Positions 21,433-33,093 are shown, counted from the stretch's first letter. The stretch is 64,000 nucleotides of DNA from Takakia lepidozioides (GCA_030704615.1 CM060731.1:3286001-3350000); one strand, 5' to 3'. Program-made: numbers and translations. The notes: generated by a model from the sequence alone, not told the origin.

Positions 21433-22750
21433 TAGACTAAGGAATGAATTTTTAGCTATGACATCTTTTTATGCACGAGATTGTCCACGTAGGAGAATTT
21501 GCATAGAATCGTGCACCTCTACAGTAACCTCTGTCAGCCATTCGTCGTTGAATTTGTCCCCATGGACAATACACATATTATGTAAAATGAGACACACTCC
21601 AATAATTTCAGGGTCTAACTTGAGATTCACATCTAACATTTTCAGTAATATTTTCCACCGTTCCTTTAATAGACCAAAAGCTCTTTCTATGCACATCTCT
21701 GTATGAAGTTCCAATTGTAATGTTCTATGGAAAGACCATCATTGTGACCTTTGAATGGTGGAAACATCCATGGACGTGCGGGATAAGTTAAGCATCCCCA
21801 ATCAAAGCAGACGGTGCTAACTTTCCAGTTTCACAAAAATTCCCAATTGTCATACGATCCCAGAGATTTGCATCATGCATTGCGGAATTGTTTTTCCATG
21901 AGCGGTGAACAGACCGGCCATGAGCATGAGCAGAAGAGAGTCGGAGAGGGAAAATTGAGAGAACCGGCGGAATTACGCACTACACCCCATAAACCCACGG
22001 GGATTGTAAGTTTATGGAATGGAGATAAATCGGCGCCGACTTACCAATTTGGCCGGGAGCTAAGTTGACACTGATTTATTATTTATTGTTTATTATTATT
22101 TTTCCTCTGGATAATCAATTTTTTTCCCTAAAATTTGGGTAATTGATACAAATCGGCGCCAATTTATCTCTTCCAGTGAAAACAAACAGCAAAATTGGGG
22201 GGATCATTCTAACTTCTTTTGTTGTTTGTTCCACGGAAATAGATACAGTGCTTATTACCGCAGGGCCATATTGTCCCCGACTTTCCCTCTTTTTCCTACA
22301 AGTCGACGGCGACTACCCAGACTTTAACGCATTACCTTCTCAAAATTCTAGCACCGTTTTCCCTCAAATTTCATTCAAATCAAGTCAAAGTCCGCCGAAA
22401 ACCGGAGAAATGCCCTTGCTCATGCCCTTGCTCATGCTTACTTCTACTCATGCTTATGCTTATCTGTGTTCATGGCTCATGGAGTTTACACACCCATGCA
22501 TTGAACCAGCCCAATCTATGTTATAGTCCCAAAATATATACTTAATTGTAACTACTCCCTGAAGTAAAACTGAATGAAAACCCTTGCGATTGTAATAGTC
22601 CGCAGCATGAAGATGAGGGGAGGTGATAGGAATGTAAGAGCCATCCACTGCTCTAACTACATATGGTCTTGGAACTGACGACGATTGAAGGAACCCAGTA
22701 GATTTTGATTCATGAAGCATTGGACTCTCTCGTATGCTCACAACGCTCAT
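21433..22750 (-). pseudogene. PIF/Harbinger transposase, N-terminal and DDE part
   Basis: The minus strand encodes RAVDGSYIPITSPHLHAADY (near 22650), then FWDYNIDWAGSMHG (near 22500). A 587-bp MITE-like insert (21896-22482) follows, then AMHDANLWDRM and GKLAPSALIGDA (near 21830), a frameshift, and IERAFGLLKERWKIL...CLILHNMCIVHGD (21690-21550). These are the DDE_Tnp_4 signatures of plant PIF/Harbinger transposases. After one in-frame TAA (21469-21471) the frame stays open to 21433, where the Y+ LTR begins. It continues in phase with the segment at 38331-38532 once the 5-bp duplication (CCACG/CCATG) is allowed for. Confidence 0.8.
21896..22482. mobile_element. MITE-like insert in the Harbinger transposase
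   Basis: It begins CCATGAGCGGTGAACAGA and ends with the complement of CCATGAGCCATGAACACAGA. About 45 bp at each end align with mismatches, including GCATGAGCAGAAG/GCATGAGTAGAAG. It has no coding capacity and interrupts conserved transposase sequence. No clear target duplication was found, so the superfamily is unassigned. Confidence 0.6.
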
Positions 22751-23228
22751 GGAGGATGCCTCCGAAGAGTTTCTACAACATGAAAAGCCAAAACTAGGGA
22801 AGAAATGCTCTGATGATGCAATAGAATCTGAGCTTCTTGTAGGTAAGAGCTCACTTCACACATTATGTACATGGCTATGCATGGCATATGAGGGCAACAA
22901 TCAGGGTGGATTCTTCTACAAACGGTGATGTGTTCAAACCTTTATGCTAGAAGAACCGCCTTATTTTTTAATAGGTTGACAATTTGGATGAATAAATTCA
23001 CAGCAAATGAAAAAGGTGGCCGCGGAGGGGATGAAGGGTGGCCGCGGAGGAGGATGTTACAAAAAGAGGTAGCGGAAATGCGTTAAAATAGACTGAAAAT
23101 GTCTGTTTTTCATTTTTTGGGATGAAAAGGACACGTGTCAGCAAGTTTAGGACTAAAATTTATAATTTACATTTATAAAAATTAAAAATTTATTATTTTT
23201 ATTTATTTATTTATTTATTTAAATATAT

Positions 23229-23259
<31 letters not shown>

Positions 23260-23286
23260 CCAGGAAGAAGTTAGAGTCTATACACA
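22751..23286. other. Non-coding stretch with poly-A tract
   Basis: No gene was recognised. GGTGGCCGCGGAGG occurs twice (23015-23055). It then becomes AT-rich, with a run of about 29 A at 23233-23261, which could be the tail of an old retroposon. Confidence 0.4.
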
Positions 23287-23400
23287 TTATACACTTTGGG
23301 TTGTTGATTAGATAAACAAGCTTAAAGTTCACAACTATGCGATCTCAGGTTCAAACCACCTCACATTAATTTTATATGATGTTAAATTTCTCATAGCGCT
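23287..23400 (+). mobile_element. tRNA-derived SINE-like unit
   Basis: A degenerate A-box region (TTGTTGATTAGATAA, 23301-23315) is followed by a strong B-box, GGTTCAAACC (23348-23357). The layout is like a tRNA-related promoter. The boundaries are uncertain and it is too degenerate to be a tRNA gene. Confidence 0.35.
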
Positions 23401-23449
23401 CTTAGGTTATTCCTTTCATTATCTTTTGTCTCTCTCTTTCCTCCATCTA

Positions 23450-24803
23450 GGGTTTCATGTGCGGCGCACTTATGTTCAAGTTTGAAATTGCTTCTGCACA
23501 TGCTGTCACCACCGGCCCTGCTTTCAACTCTTCCACGGTTTGTCTTTCATGTATTGATGCACATTTAAAGCTCTATCAACTTGCAGAGCTTGTATTGTTC
23601 CTACTTGCACTGTGATTTGACAGATCGCCTTGGGTTCACCAGCGTTAGTGTTACAATCTCAGGCTCTTTTGTCCCTGCTTATTCTGACAAGTTCAACAAG
23701 AGCTCTTGTGTGCGTCTGGAGAACTTTTCAGTGCGTCCTAAGTTGAAGTTTGAAAAGGGGGATCTGATGTACTGCCTGAAGATCACCTCAGCTACTGTTG
23801 TGCAGGTCATCCTACCGTTTCACAATCCTCCGGTACTGAATTTCTTGCACAAAGATACCATCAGTGCCTTCTCCAAGCGCTTCCATGAGAAGTTTGAAAC
23901 AGCTACCATTGTTGTGGTTGTCATTGGAGTCCGTGGTCAGGTGGAGCAACGATTTGAACTGACTGTTGCAGATGGAGCATCTGAATTGGATGTCCAGATT
24001 GTAAGTAAATTCATATCATGTCTTGGTTGCTTACTTTTATTTCTGGTTTTTCTTGTTTCTTGCTATGTATCTAATATCTAGATACATGCTATTGATACAG
24101 GTGAGTTTCTTGCCAGCATTCCATGCTGAATATGAGCGCCTAGTGTAGCAGTTCCGAAGAGGGGAACCTACTTATGCCATGTTTAAGAACATTGGAGCGA
24201 CTCAAAATGGCGATGTGCGGCTGCTCACCCTTCCATGTACCATCTTTGCTCCGGTTCTTGATGATGATGCACGAGCCAATTTGCAGCGGGTGCACAATGC
24301 TCATACAGCCCATGGAGGCCATAGAATAGCAACTCAGGTAAAATTTTATTTTTCTCTATGTCTTTCTTTCATTTCCGTACTCTTTCATGTCTATTATATA
24401 GGTTTAATTTTTTCTCTTTGCTGTTTTTCAAGTCACAAGGATTTTCCATATCAAGTCACCTTCAACTCCCCCTTTCAAGTGTGTTTGTGCTGCTTGCGGG
24501 CTTGAAGACATAGCACGTCAAGACGACGGCATTTTTTACTGAAATGCTTGCAAAACGGCTGGCCATTATGCACTTCAGGTGTACATAATTGGTAGTGTGC
24601 AGGGTGTGGATGGGGTTGTTCAGGTCCATGTCAATTCGGACTGGGTAGAAACGATAGTAGGAATGAATGAACAGGATCTGAAGGCTATTCATAGGGCCGA
24701 TAGGCTATCCGTCATCAAGGCCCTCTCCAATGTCCGTCATGTGGGGCATTTCTCTTTGAATCTTGTGGGAGACTTAGTTGGTTTCGAAGAGCATGCTGTT
24801 TGA
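23450..24803 (+). pseudogene. Replication protein A large-subunit-like pseudogene
   Basis: Exon-like blocks are separated by introns with good junctions. The block ending at 24000 is followed by GTAAGT, the next begins after TTGATACAG (24100) and ends at 24337 before GTAAAA, and a third begins near 24439. The first encodes VTISGSFVPAYSDKFNKSSC and VRLENFSVRPKLKFEKGDLM, which look like an OB fold of RPA1. The last encodes a zinc ribbon, CVCAACGLE...NACKTAGHY, as in the RPA1 C-terminal domain. Stops interrupt it: TAG near 24147 and a TGA (24540) in place of the third zinc Cys. RPA-like genes are commonly carried by plant Helitrons, so it may be element-derived cargo. Family assignment is by eye. 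Confidence 0.5.
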
Positions 24804-25417
24804 TTTCTATTTTGCATTCAAGAGCATAACATAGCATAGCATAGTATAATCTTGTCTTGCCTTGCTTTGTTTTGCTTGGCTTTCACTTGCTTTCTGGTTT
24901 TCCAGGACAGTATTTGGCTTTACAAGCTTCTCATGTTGTTGTCCACACAACATATTTAGATTTTACAAATCCATTTTTTTTTATGTGTGTTTTGTTTTAA
25001 TACATGTGTTTCAAGAAGGAAACAAATGTGTAATCCATGTGAATCAGTTATCAGTTTTCAGACTTTTGGTTTTCAGCAAGTCCTTTAGCTAGTCCCTTGG
25101 ATTATTCAGTAAAGTTTCTCAGCGAGTTCATAAGCAAGACCTTCATCTTGGTTTTATATACTAAATAATAAATCCTCAATAAATTCTATTTTCTTAATAT
25201 TGTTGAGAGCATATTAAACATATTCACTTCATAGTACCATTATTCTACTCATTATTTTCTTAGTTTCTTAGAGAGATATTCTAGAGTCTTATCAGGTATA
25301 CTAATTAAATTACATAAATAAATTAATATTTCAAACTTACTCAGGATTTTTAAATTTAATTAAATATTTAAAATTTACAGTTCTACATTTTAACAATGGA
25401 AGGTTTTACATGTTACG
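24804..25417. other. AT-rich non-coding region
   Basis: There is a GCATAGCATAGTATAATC short repeat near 24830 and otherwise AT-rich sequence with no gene. The sharp drop in GC begins here and continues through the Helentron. Confidence 0.4.
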
Positions 25418-25755
25418 GTTTCAGAGTGTCTACAAGTTTAATTAGGGATATTCCAGGTTTTCCAATGTATATTAAGGTTTTATACATTTAAGCTTTTACA
25501 AATTAAACTAAAAACAAGGAATTTAGGGCTTCATGATATTTTAGGATTTCTACAATTTATTAGGGATACCTGTTACATTGCCGTTTACATAATAGGGTTT
25601 CAAACAGTCTACAAATGAAATTAGGGATATTTCAGGGTTTTTCAGTTCAATTAGGGTTTTCTATATTTAAGTTTTATTTATTTATTTTAATAATAATAAT
25701 AATAATAATAACAGGGAACTTACGGCTTCACGATATTTTAGGGTTTCTAACTTTT
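25418..25755 (+). repeat. Direct duplication upstream of the Helentron ORFs
   Basis: Two copies (25418-25560 and 25597-25755, offset 179 bp) share GTTTCA, TCTACAA, ATTAGGGATATT, CATTTAAG/TATTTAAG, and GGCTTC.CGATATTTTAGG followed by TTTCTA. A (TAA)n microsatellite lies in the second copy (25688-25711). Confidence 0.6.
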
Positions 25756-25879
25756 AAAATTCACTTCTATCTATATGTTTATGATACTTCAAGTTTATTC
25801 TTGAATAAATTTATTTGTAGTTAATCTAATACTAATATTAATCTAAGATATTAGAACCCTAATTTTCAATATTGTAAAC

Positions 25880-26377
25880 ATGGATTGTGACATTGATTCT
25901 GTATTGCAATGTCAACATTTACAGTGTATACATGATTATCATTATGTTGTTGGAGATTGCTTGTTTGATTCAATTGCTTATTTGTTGCATTATTCAATTA
26001 CATCAAAAGATCTGCGTCGTCTATGTATGGCTCATTTTTCACAAACTTTACAAACACCAACTGATGAACTAACCGAAATGATTCAAATTCATTTCTCTTC
26101 GGATGCACTATATGAGTTGCATGGTATCCATACCCTCGAGGACTTCATTCACAAAATGTCATTTTCTGTTGTTCATGGGGGTTTGGAAGGTGATAATCGT
26201 GCTATTGTTTGTTTGGCAAATTATTTACAAAGGCCAATCCTATTATGGTCTCGCGTCAACAAAAGAATAATATTCTCTGCAGGTGATCAATTTCTTACTT
26301 CTACCCCTCTGCAGTTACTTTATGATGATAGGCATGCCACCAAAAGTGGACACTTTGAACCTATTGTTTTTTTTTAA
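25880..26377 (+). CDS. OTU-type cysteine protease domain of the Helentron
   Basis: A 165-residue ORF. YVVGDCLFDSIAYLL holds the catalytic Asp-Cys pair (residues about 28-42), and the C-terminal SGHFEPIVFF holds the catalytic His. Spacing fits OTU deubiquitinase folds. OTU domains occur at this position in Helentrons; the role there is unknown. It is intact as an open frame, and the next ORF starts 19 bp downstream, so it may be the N-terminus of one long protein. Confidence 0.75.
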   Translation: MDCDIDSVLQCQHLQCIHDYHYVVGDCLFDSIAYLLHYSITSKDLRRLCMAHFSQTLQTPTDELTEMIQIHFSSDALYELHGIHTLEDFIHKMSFSVVHGGLEGDNRAIVCLANYLQRPILLWSRVNKRIIFSAGDQFLTSTPLQLLYDDRHATKSGHFEPIVFF

Positions 26378-26395
26378 ATAACCCATAATGATGTT

Positions 26396-26761
26396 ATGCC
26401 ATGTGCTTTGGTTCCTAATATTCATGACATTCAATCTCCTCCACTTTCCGTAATATCTTCTTCGAAAATTGACACTATTACTAAGAAAAGGGCTTGGCAA
26501 CAAAAACATGACGATATAACTACTGTAGCCCCAAAACCGCCTCGTTTTAAATGGTTACCATCTCATGATGAATATATGTTCAATTTAATGGTTGAGTTTC
26601 CATCATTAACTTTAAAAGATATAGCTAATATGTTTGAACAACATTATGCAGCTTTACAACTTACATTTTCTCAAATTTATTCACATTTGCGATATATTAA
26701 CAATAAAAAGAACTTTATTGCGAAAACAACTACAAAAACTTCTATAGATATATCCATGTAA
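26396..26761 (+). CDS. Helentron ORF of unknown function
   Basis: A 121-residue AT-rich ORF between the OTU and zinc-finger regions. It contains RFKWLPSHDEYMFNLMVEFP followed by LKDIANMFEQHY, suggestive of a helix-turn-helix/Myb-like fold. No family assigned with confidence. Confidence 0.4.
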   Translation: MPCALVPNIHDIQSPPLSVISSSKIDTITKKRAWQQKHDDITTVAPKPPRFKWLPSHDEYMFNLMVEFPSLTLKDIANMFEQHYAALQLTFSQIYSHLRYINNKKNFIAKTTTKTSIDISM

Positions 26762-26781
26762 ATGTAAGTCCCAATAATAAT

Positions 26782-27537
26782 GTGAGTAAAGAACAAACCC
26801 TACAAAAAGCAGCAAAATCCAAATCCAAATCCAAATCTAGTACTTATCATACTCAATATAGAGAAAAATTGTTAGATACGCCCGTGCATCCATGTATGTG
26901 TTGTCATCAGTTATCTTTTAAAAAACAAATTGTTAAATTCACGAAAGGCTTGTTGACTAAATTAGAGGAGTATATTTCTATTAATATGACAAAAGTACAA
27001 AATCAAGAATTATTTCTATGTCAAAGTTGTAAATTGATGCTTCATAAAAAAAAATCTCCTAAATATATAGTACCTAACAATATTCATCTAAATAATCTTA
27101 TATATAATGTTCAAAAACTAAATGCACTAGAAGAAAGATTAATTGCACCACATATGGCTTTTGCACAGATATATCAATTGCAAGGTTATGCTCAATATGG
27201 TATTTGTGGTAGCATAATTAATGTTCCAGCAAATATTAATGATACACAGGCGGTTCTACCTCGCATGCCACATGATGATGCTACAATTGGATTATTTTTG
27301 AAACGTCGATTAGAATATAAAAATCCATATTTATCAGGAACTGTACGTCCAAATTTTATCATGTTAGCTTTACATTATCTCCTAACTACTCCATTATATA
27401 TGGAAGCTCATGTTACTACTCGTCCAGAATGGTCTGGTTTATTTGCAACGTCTCGTCAAACAAAACAAAATAATCAAAAACATTGTCTTAATGAAGATAG
27501 TTCTGAGGAAGTTATCGAAAATACTCGAGATAGTTGA
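26782..27537 (+). CDS. Helentron zinc-binding/DUF6570-like region
   Basis: It contains paired cysteines, CMCCHQLSF and LCQSCKLMLHKK (residues about 38-46 and 83-94), then ALEERLIAPHMAFAQIYQL and GSIINVPANINDT, the pattern of the domain that precedes the Helitron Rep in many elements (LIAP...F.QI...NVP). It ends in a stop at 27535, after which coding continues in another frame (27410-27961). Confidence 0.65.
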   Translation: MSKEQTLQKAAKSKSKSKSSTYHTQYREKLLDTPVHPCMCCHQLSFKKQIVKFTKGLLTKLEEYISINMTKVQNQELFLCQSCKLMLHKKKSPKYIVPNNIHLNNLIYNVQKLNALEERLIAPHMAFAQIYQLQGYAQYGICGSIINVPANINDTQAVLPRMPHDDATIGLFLKRRLEYKNPYLSGTVRPNFIMLALHYLLTTPLYMEAHVTTRPEWSGLFATSRQTKQNNQKHCLNEDSSEEVIENTRDS

Positions 27538-29293
27538 GGAAGTTACGGAAAATATTACTAGTGATATTTTGGTGGAAAATATTCTCACTTCGGAACAAAT
27601 CCAAGTATTTCAAGATGATCTTTTGACGGTAGCTCCTATTCAAGATTTCAAACCATTAGGTCTATTTCAAGATATTCATAGCGAAGAATTAAATTTTCCT
27701 AGCTTGTTTTTTGGACATCCTCGATCAAATTGTTTGGCTTTATCTTATCAAGATATTGCACAATGGGAACTATTGCATAAAGACCATGATTTTGCACGAC
27801 ATATTCCGAATCTTTTTTTTAAAGCTATAAAAATATTAATTCATGGTGTTACTTCATCTTCTTGGATTCGTATTCGTAAAGGTAAACTTCATGGTAGACA
27901 ATTAAGACAGGTGATCTCCTTGAAAAACCAAATTTGGATAAGCTATTGCGCTCAGATCTAGGCTATAGAGATCTAGAACGATTACGAACATCGCCCGATT
28001 ACTTGGCTCGTCTTCGAAAATAAACTTTTGCAATGATTCGACAATTAGGACCCCCTACTTTTTTTGTCACATTCACAAGTGCTGAAAGTAAATGGACACC
28101 ACTATTAGAAACCCTTCATTCTCTCAACTATGAAAAATTAGAAATTTCGGATAATATACAAAACTTAGAAACTAAACACACTGCCGAGTTAATCCGATCC
28201 GACCCCTGTTACATGTGCTCGATATTATGATCATCGAATGGGTGCTTTTAGACATCTATGTAAAAAAAGATCATACCATTTTTGGACCCCTACGTGATTT
28301 TTTCTATGTTACGGAATTTCAAAGTAGAGGTAGTGAACATGACCATGGAATGTTGTGGATAGCTAATGCACCCATTTATGGAGTAGACCAAAACAAGATA
28401 ATTGAAGATTTTGTGGATAAATATATAACATCTGATAGTAATGTTCTTTCACCTAGTCTTCGTGAAGCTCAAACCATCAACACAAACGGACATGTAGAAA
28501 AAAAAATCAAGCTATATGTCGTTTTCACTATCCATTGCCCCCAATGATTTGTACTACTATTTTGGAACCTTTCACTAAAGAATTAAACAGAAAGGATTTC
28601 AAACATTATACATTGATATCAACTCAAATATTTACCGAGTTAAATAAAATAGATATGGGTATAGATATTTCATTTGATGACTTCCTTTCATTATTACATA
28701 TTGATTAAAAAAAAACATATATATGTGCGTTGCGTATTAGATTGCAAAAACCTACTTTATTTTTAAAAAGAGCATGTAAAGATATCCGTACTAATGCATT
28801 TGGTATCCACGCTGGCCCATTGTGGCAAGCTAATATTGATGCACAATATATTCTCGATCCTTATGCTGCAGCAAGTTATTGTACTTCTTATTTAACTAAG
28901 ATAGATAAAACTATTACTAATGAATTTCGTACAATAATAGACAAATGTAAATCAGAACAAGTTGATGCAAATGTTAGAATCCGTAAGATGGGAAATGTGT
29001 TCTTGAATGCCCAGCAAATGTCCGCTCAATTAGCTGCATACGTTGTCTTATCTATACCACTATATCATGCATCCAGAACTTTTAAATTTTTAAACACATC
29101 ACCGCCTCAAGAACGGGCATTTGTGCTAAAAGCTGATAAAGATTTACGACGACTCTCTCCTGAATCTACGGATATAAAGTGTTCATCTGCTATCGATAAA
29201 TACATAGATCGCCCAACTACATTAAATCATTTAAGTCTCATTGAATATGTAGCAGATTATACAATAGAAAAATATATATATATAGCATCGTAA
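27410..29293 (+). pseudogene. Helentron Rep (HUH endonuclease) region, frameshifted
   Basis: Segments in successive frames: EELNFPSLFFGHPRSN (about 27690), RQLGPPTFFVTFTSAESKW (28040-28097), VTEFQSRGSEHDHGMLWI with the HUH-type His-x-His (about 28308-28360), then RACKDIRTNAFGIHAGPLWQ and SYCTSYLTK (about 28875-28900), carrying the two-tyrosine Y-x3-Y-x2-K motif of Rep. Together these are the rolling-circle nickase/ligase motifs. Stops and frame changes occur near 27960, 28230 and 28547. Confidence 0.8.
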
Positions 29294-29315
29294 AAAATCT
29301 CATATCATTAAATAT

Positions 29316-31150
29316 GTGTATTACAATGAGCATCGAGACTCTGAAAATTATTATCGAGAACAACTTTTATTTTTTCATCCATTCATAAAAAATGAAGACT
29401 CTCAAAAAGACAACCATAAGATTTGGCATGATGCGTATATGAATCATGAATCAACTATTTCATTAATACGTAATAAATTCATATACAAGTTTTCTATAGA
29501 AAATACTTGGAGTATGTTAGAGACAAATGCTCACGAATTAGCCAAAATCAATGATACTAGTATATGGATGAATAACTTTCTTGATGCTGATGTTGATGCA
29601 GAATCCATTCCACAATCATTAATAAGTAGTATTGGGATAGAACCATATGACATAGCTACTGAATTTCATTTACGCCCTGAAATTGGTTTATGGACAGAGT
29701 CTGATGCGTCTGATAACATTATTTCCACAACAGAATTTTATGCACAACTACGAAAACTTAATATAGAACAACGCGCAATTTTCGATGATTGTATGTATAG
29801 AAAACATTTGTTTCCCAATAAACCTTTACATTAACAGGGGGGGGAGGAACCGGAAAAACATTTACTTTGTTGCTTATTATTCAAGGTTTATTGAGATTTT
29901 ACAATAGACATCCACAATCTGACCCCCTTAAACAAAAAGCAATTCTCATGCCATATACTGGAAAGGCTGCTTTCAATATAGATGGAACAACAATCCATTC
30001 AGGACTAAGCATACCTCTTAATTGCAAAGATTTGTCATCGCTAGGTTCTGAACGATTAGACACATTAGTGAAAAAATTGATGAACTACAACTTATGGTAT
30101 TAGATGAAGTATCTCTTGTAGATAGTAGGATGCTTGCGTTTGCTGATCAACAATTGAGATCAATGAAACGAATTCATAATTCTTACTTTGGTAATATTGA
30201 TGTTATTATCACTCGAGATTTCTACCAAGCACCGCCAGTACGAAATTCATGGATTTTCAAAAAGAAAAATGAAGGTCATGATGCTATAGTATCTAATTTT
30301 TGGCAAGATTGTATTAAATGTTACGAACTTAATCAAGTAATGCGTCAATCAGACAATGAATTCATTGCCATCTTGAATCGACTGCGAATTGCAACCACAA
30401 CTCAATTTGATATTGATACTATAAATCGACAATGTTGTCGCTCTGCTCCTAACAATCTAACATTTCCACATTTGTATTATACAAACAAATCTATGTTAGT
30501 TCATAATCACAAAGCATTTGAACAAACTAAAGGAAGTATATATATTTTTGAAGTTGTTGATAAACATAATGATACATGTCCATCCACTTTTAAGCTTTCA
30601 GATAATGTAGCCAATACGGCTGGCTTACATACAATCATTCGTGTGAAAGAAGAGATGTTGGTGGAGTTATATGCAGGCAACTATGCAACACATGATGGTT
30701 TAGTAAATGGAGCAGACGGTATATTTAAACATACTTCAGTGTTAACAGATTCAACGCCTTTAATATGGATACAATTTAATAATCCAAAATCTGGTGTTGC
30801 TACACGTGCAATTTTTTTTATTTATATAGCTCAACGATAAATAAATTATGGACTCCAATTCAACCAACTACAAAAGAAATTCTAATATGATCCAATACAT
30901 CACATATAATTATAAGAACACAATTTTCTATTCAATTAGCAGCTGCACGAACTATACATCGTTCACAAGGTTTAACTTTAGAATATTTGGCGCTTGATCC
31001 AACAGGAGTACATAAACATGGTTTAAGTTATACAGCTTTGTCTCGAATACGTAAAAAAGAAAATTTGTATCTCCTATCAAATTTACAATTATCAAATTTT
31101 CATGTTGATAATGGTGTGGTAGAAGAAATGCAAAGATTGAAAACAACAAC
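29316..31150 (+). pseudogene. Helentron Pif1-type helicase, frameshifted
   Basis: The linker region (29316-29834) leads to a stop and frameshift directly at the Walker A motif (GGGGTGKT, 29838-29861). Walker B is VLDEVSLVDSRML (from 30095), followed by DVIITRDFYQAPPVRNSWIF, where the usual Gly-Asp-Phe is Arg-Asp-Phe. The C-terminal motif ARTIHRSQGLTLEYLALDP (near 30945-31000) and YTALSRIRKKENLYLL (near 31030) complete the Pif1 family. A frame change near 30840 separates the last part. Confidence 0.8.
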
Positions 31151-31868
31151 AAAATGGGAGTTGATCATTCCAAATTTAACCATATATACACAATCACATG
31201 TTCTTATACAGCATTTAAATACTAGATCGTTGTTATTACATAGAGAAGATGTATGTGCAAATCACAACTTACAAGCAGCTCATATTTTATGTTTTAATGA
31301 AACACATTTTAATCCAAAAACTTCTGACATAAACTTATTCATAGATACCAAAAAATATTCGCATGTGGCTGTTCATGGTAGCCATGGTACAATGCTATTA
31401 TATGACAAAACAGTATCGTTAACATCGTATGAAATATTTTCATCTTCTAGTGCTGAATATATAATGGCTACTTTCAACAAAAATACAAGAAGAGCTATCC
31501 ACATTATTGTCATTTACAAACCTCCATCGCTTTCAATACCCACATTTTTATCTTCTTTACAAACAATTGTTGATAAGATGCCAAGTTTTTGCCCCACCAT
31601 TATCATGGGTGATTTTAATATTTACATGCTAGAAAACAATTCATCAATGTCAAAGCAACTGTTACAATTTATGAAGACGATTAACATGACACTTCAATTT
31701 ATGCAAGCTACTACAATGTATGGTTCACAATTGGATCACATTTGGACAAATACACCAAACCAACAATGCATATCTGGAGTTACAGAAGCATATTGGACAG
31801 ATCACAAACCTACATATATAGCTTTCAAGTTGCCAAATCACGTTGTTAAATATCATCATTCACATTAG
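31151..31868 (+). CDS. Helentron APE-like endonuclease domain
   Basis: It is in the same frame as the last helicase motifs (ORF 30987-31868). The exonuclease-endonuclease-phosphatase motifs appear in order: QHLNTRSLLLH, ILCFNETHF (catalytic Glu), TIIMGDFNIYM, GSQLDHIWTN and AYWTDHKPTYIAF (C-terminal Asp-His). This domain, related to non-LTR retrotransposon endonucleases, is specific to Helentrons. All core residues are present. Confidence 0.8.
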
Positions 31869-32443
31869 TGTTGTCTTATATATTTTATATTGGAGGGTGG
31901 AGCCAGTACACGTCAAGCCGCTTGTTAATATCATATCATAGTTTGTTGCATAAAATGCAATAGATGTACAAGCTTTACTGTCAAGTTATAAGACTAGACC
32001 GAACCATAGAAATCTATAGGTTGCTGATTGGACGTTGTGTGTCTAGGAAAGCCTTGCCAACCGTAGCAAACTCATTTTTCTGAATAAGTTTTACACAACA
32101 TTTTGATAGCTGTTGATTTTTTTTTAATTTTTTAAAATTTCATTCTTTTGAAATGCTGGTTCATGCCCATTTTTTTGGGTAAATAATTAATGCTCCACCT
32201 CATGTCATAACGGGAATGAGTATATCTCTCCAATCTGGAATGCAGATTTTGATATCCCAATGTAATGCTCAGCGTGGCATACTTCAACCTCATATAGGGA
32301 TGGACATTCCATTTGATGCCAAAGTCCTTATCACATTTCAAAGGATTAAAAATAAAATAAAATAAAAATTCTGCACAAATTAATTTGTCATCATTGCTGC
32401 AATGATGATCACACGTTGTATTTGTAGATATGGTTCAAAGCAC

Positions 32444-32475
32444 ACTAGTAGTGCGTGTTGCTCCGCACTACTAGT
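32444..32475 (+). other. Perfect hairpin resembling a Helitron 3' terminus
   Basis: ACTAGTAGTGCG, loop TGTTGCTC, then CGCACTACTAGT: a 12-bp perfect stem, 8-nt loop. It contains CTAG followed by T (32471-32475), the ending expected for a canonical plant Helitron inserted before T. Confidence 0.45.
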
Positions 32476-33087
32476 AATTACTCATGAGAACAATGTGAAC
32501 TCAAATTTTACAAAAAGTTCAAGTGTAGGTATCCGATCTAATGCTACTTTTTGCCAGATTTAAGCGGCTCTCCACCTCATCGTATCTCGGATTCATTATT
32601 AATTACTTTAGAATGCAAGAGATTAACAGATAGTGGTTAGTAACCTATTGATAAGGTGATGAGGTGTAGGGTTTGGTTCTTGATGGGTGGTAGTGTCACC
32701 CCCGACTTCTCTAGTTCGTGTCATCCCATGTCTGGTAAAACTCATCCCAATACATTATATACTTAGCCAAATTTAGACGTAGTTAAATTTCAAGATTAAA
32801 TACAACTCCAAGTTTGACACTCCCTTCCATGTCACCCCATCACTCCGATATAACCTCGTTCTAGTATCATCCCGTTCCACGCTGCAAGAGGGGGTGGGGA
32901 AGATTTGATATCTCGGAAACTGGCCCTGTCTGAGATCACACGCATGCATTAAGTTCACATAGTACTCCTACAATTCTCCATTTTATGCGTTGTTTTGTCT
33001 GTCCGCAATAACAAATTTTTGGGTGTGTTGATGGTGATGATATTTATTTCATTTTCAACATGAATTTATTTGAATTTGTTGATGTAC

Positions 33088-33093
<6 letters not shown>

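Larger units (their letters stand above)
25880..31868 (+). mobile_element. Helentron (Helitron2-type rolling-circle transposon), decayed
   Basis: The domains occur in one direction and in order: OTU protease, a zinc-binding/DUF6570-like region, Helitron Rep with HUH and two-Tyr motifs, Pif1 helicase, and a C-terminal APE-like endonuclease. OTU plus endonuclease defines Helentrons rather than canonical plant Helitrons. The region is much more AT-rich than its neighbours. Several frameshifts and stops (near 27540, 28000, 28550, 29290, 29835 and 30840) show it cannot encode a full RepHel protein now. The termini could not be fixed. Confidence 0.85.

Noticed and set aside
22734-22928. Small ORF upstream of the Harbinger fragment
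   Set aside because: Antisense to transposase sequence at its start; no domain.
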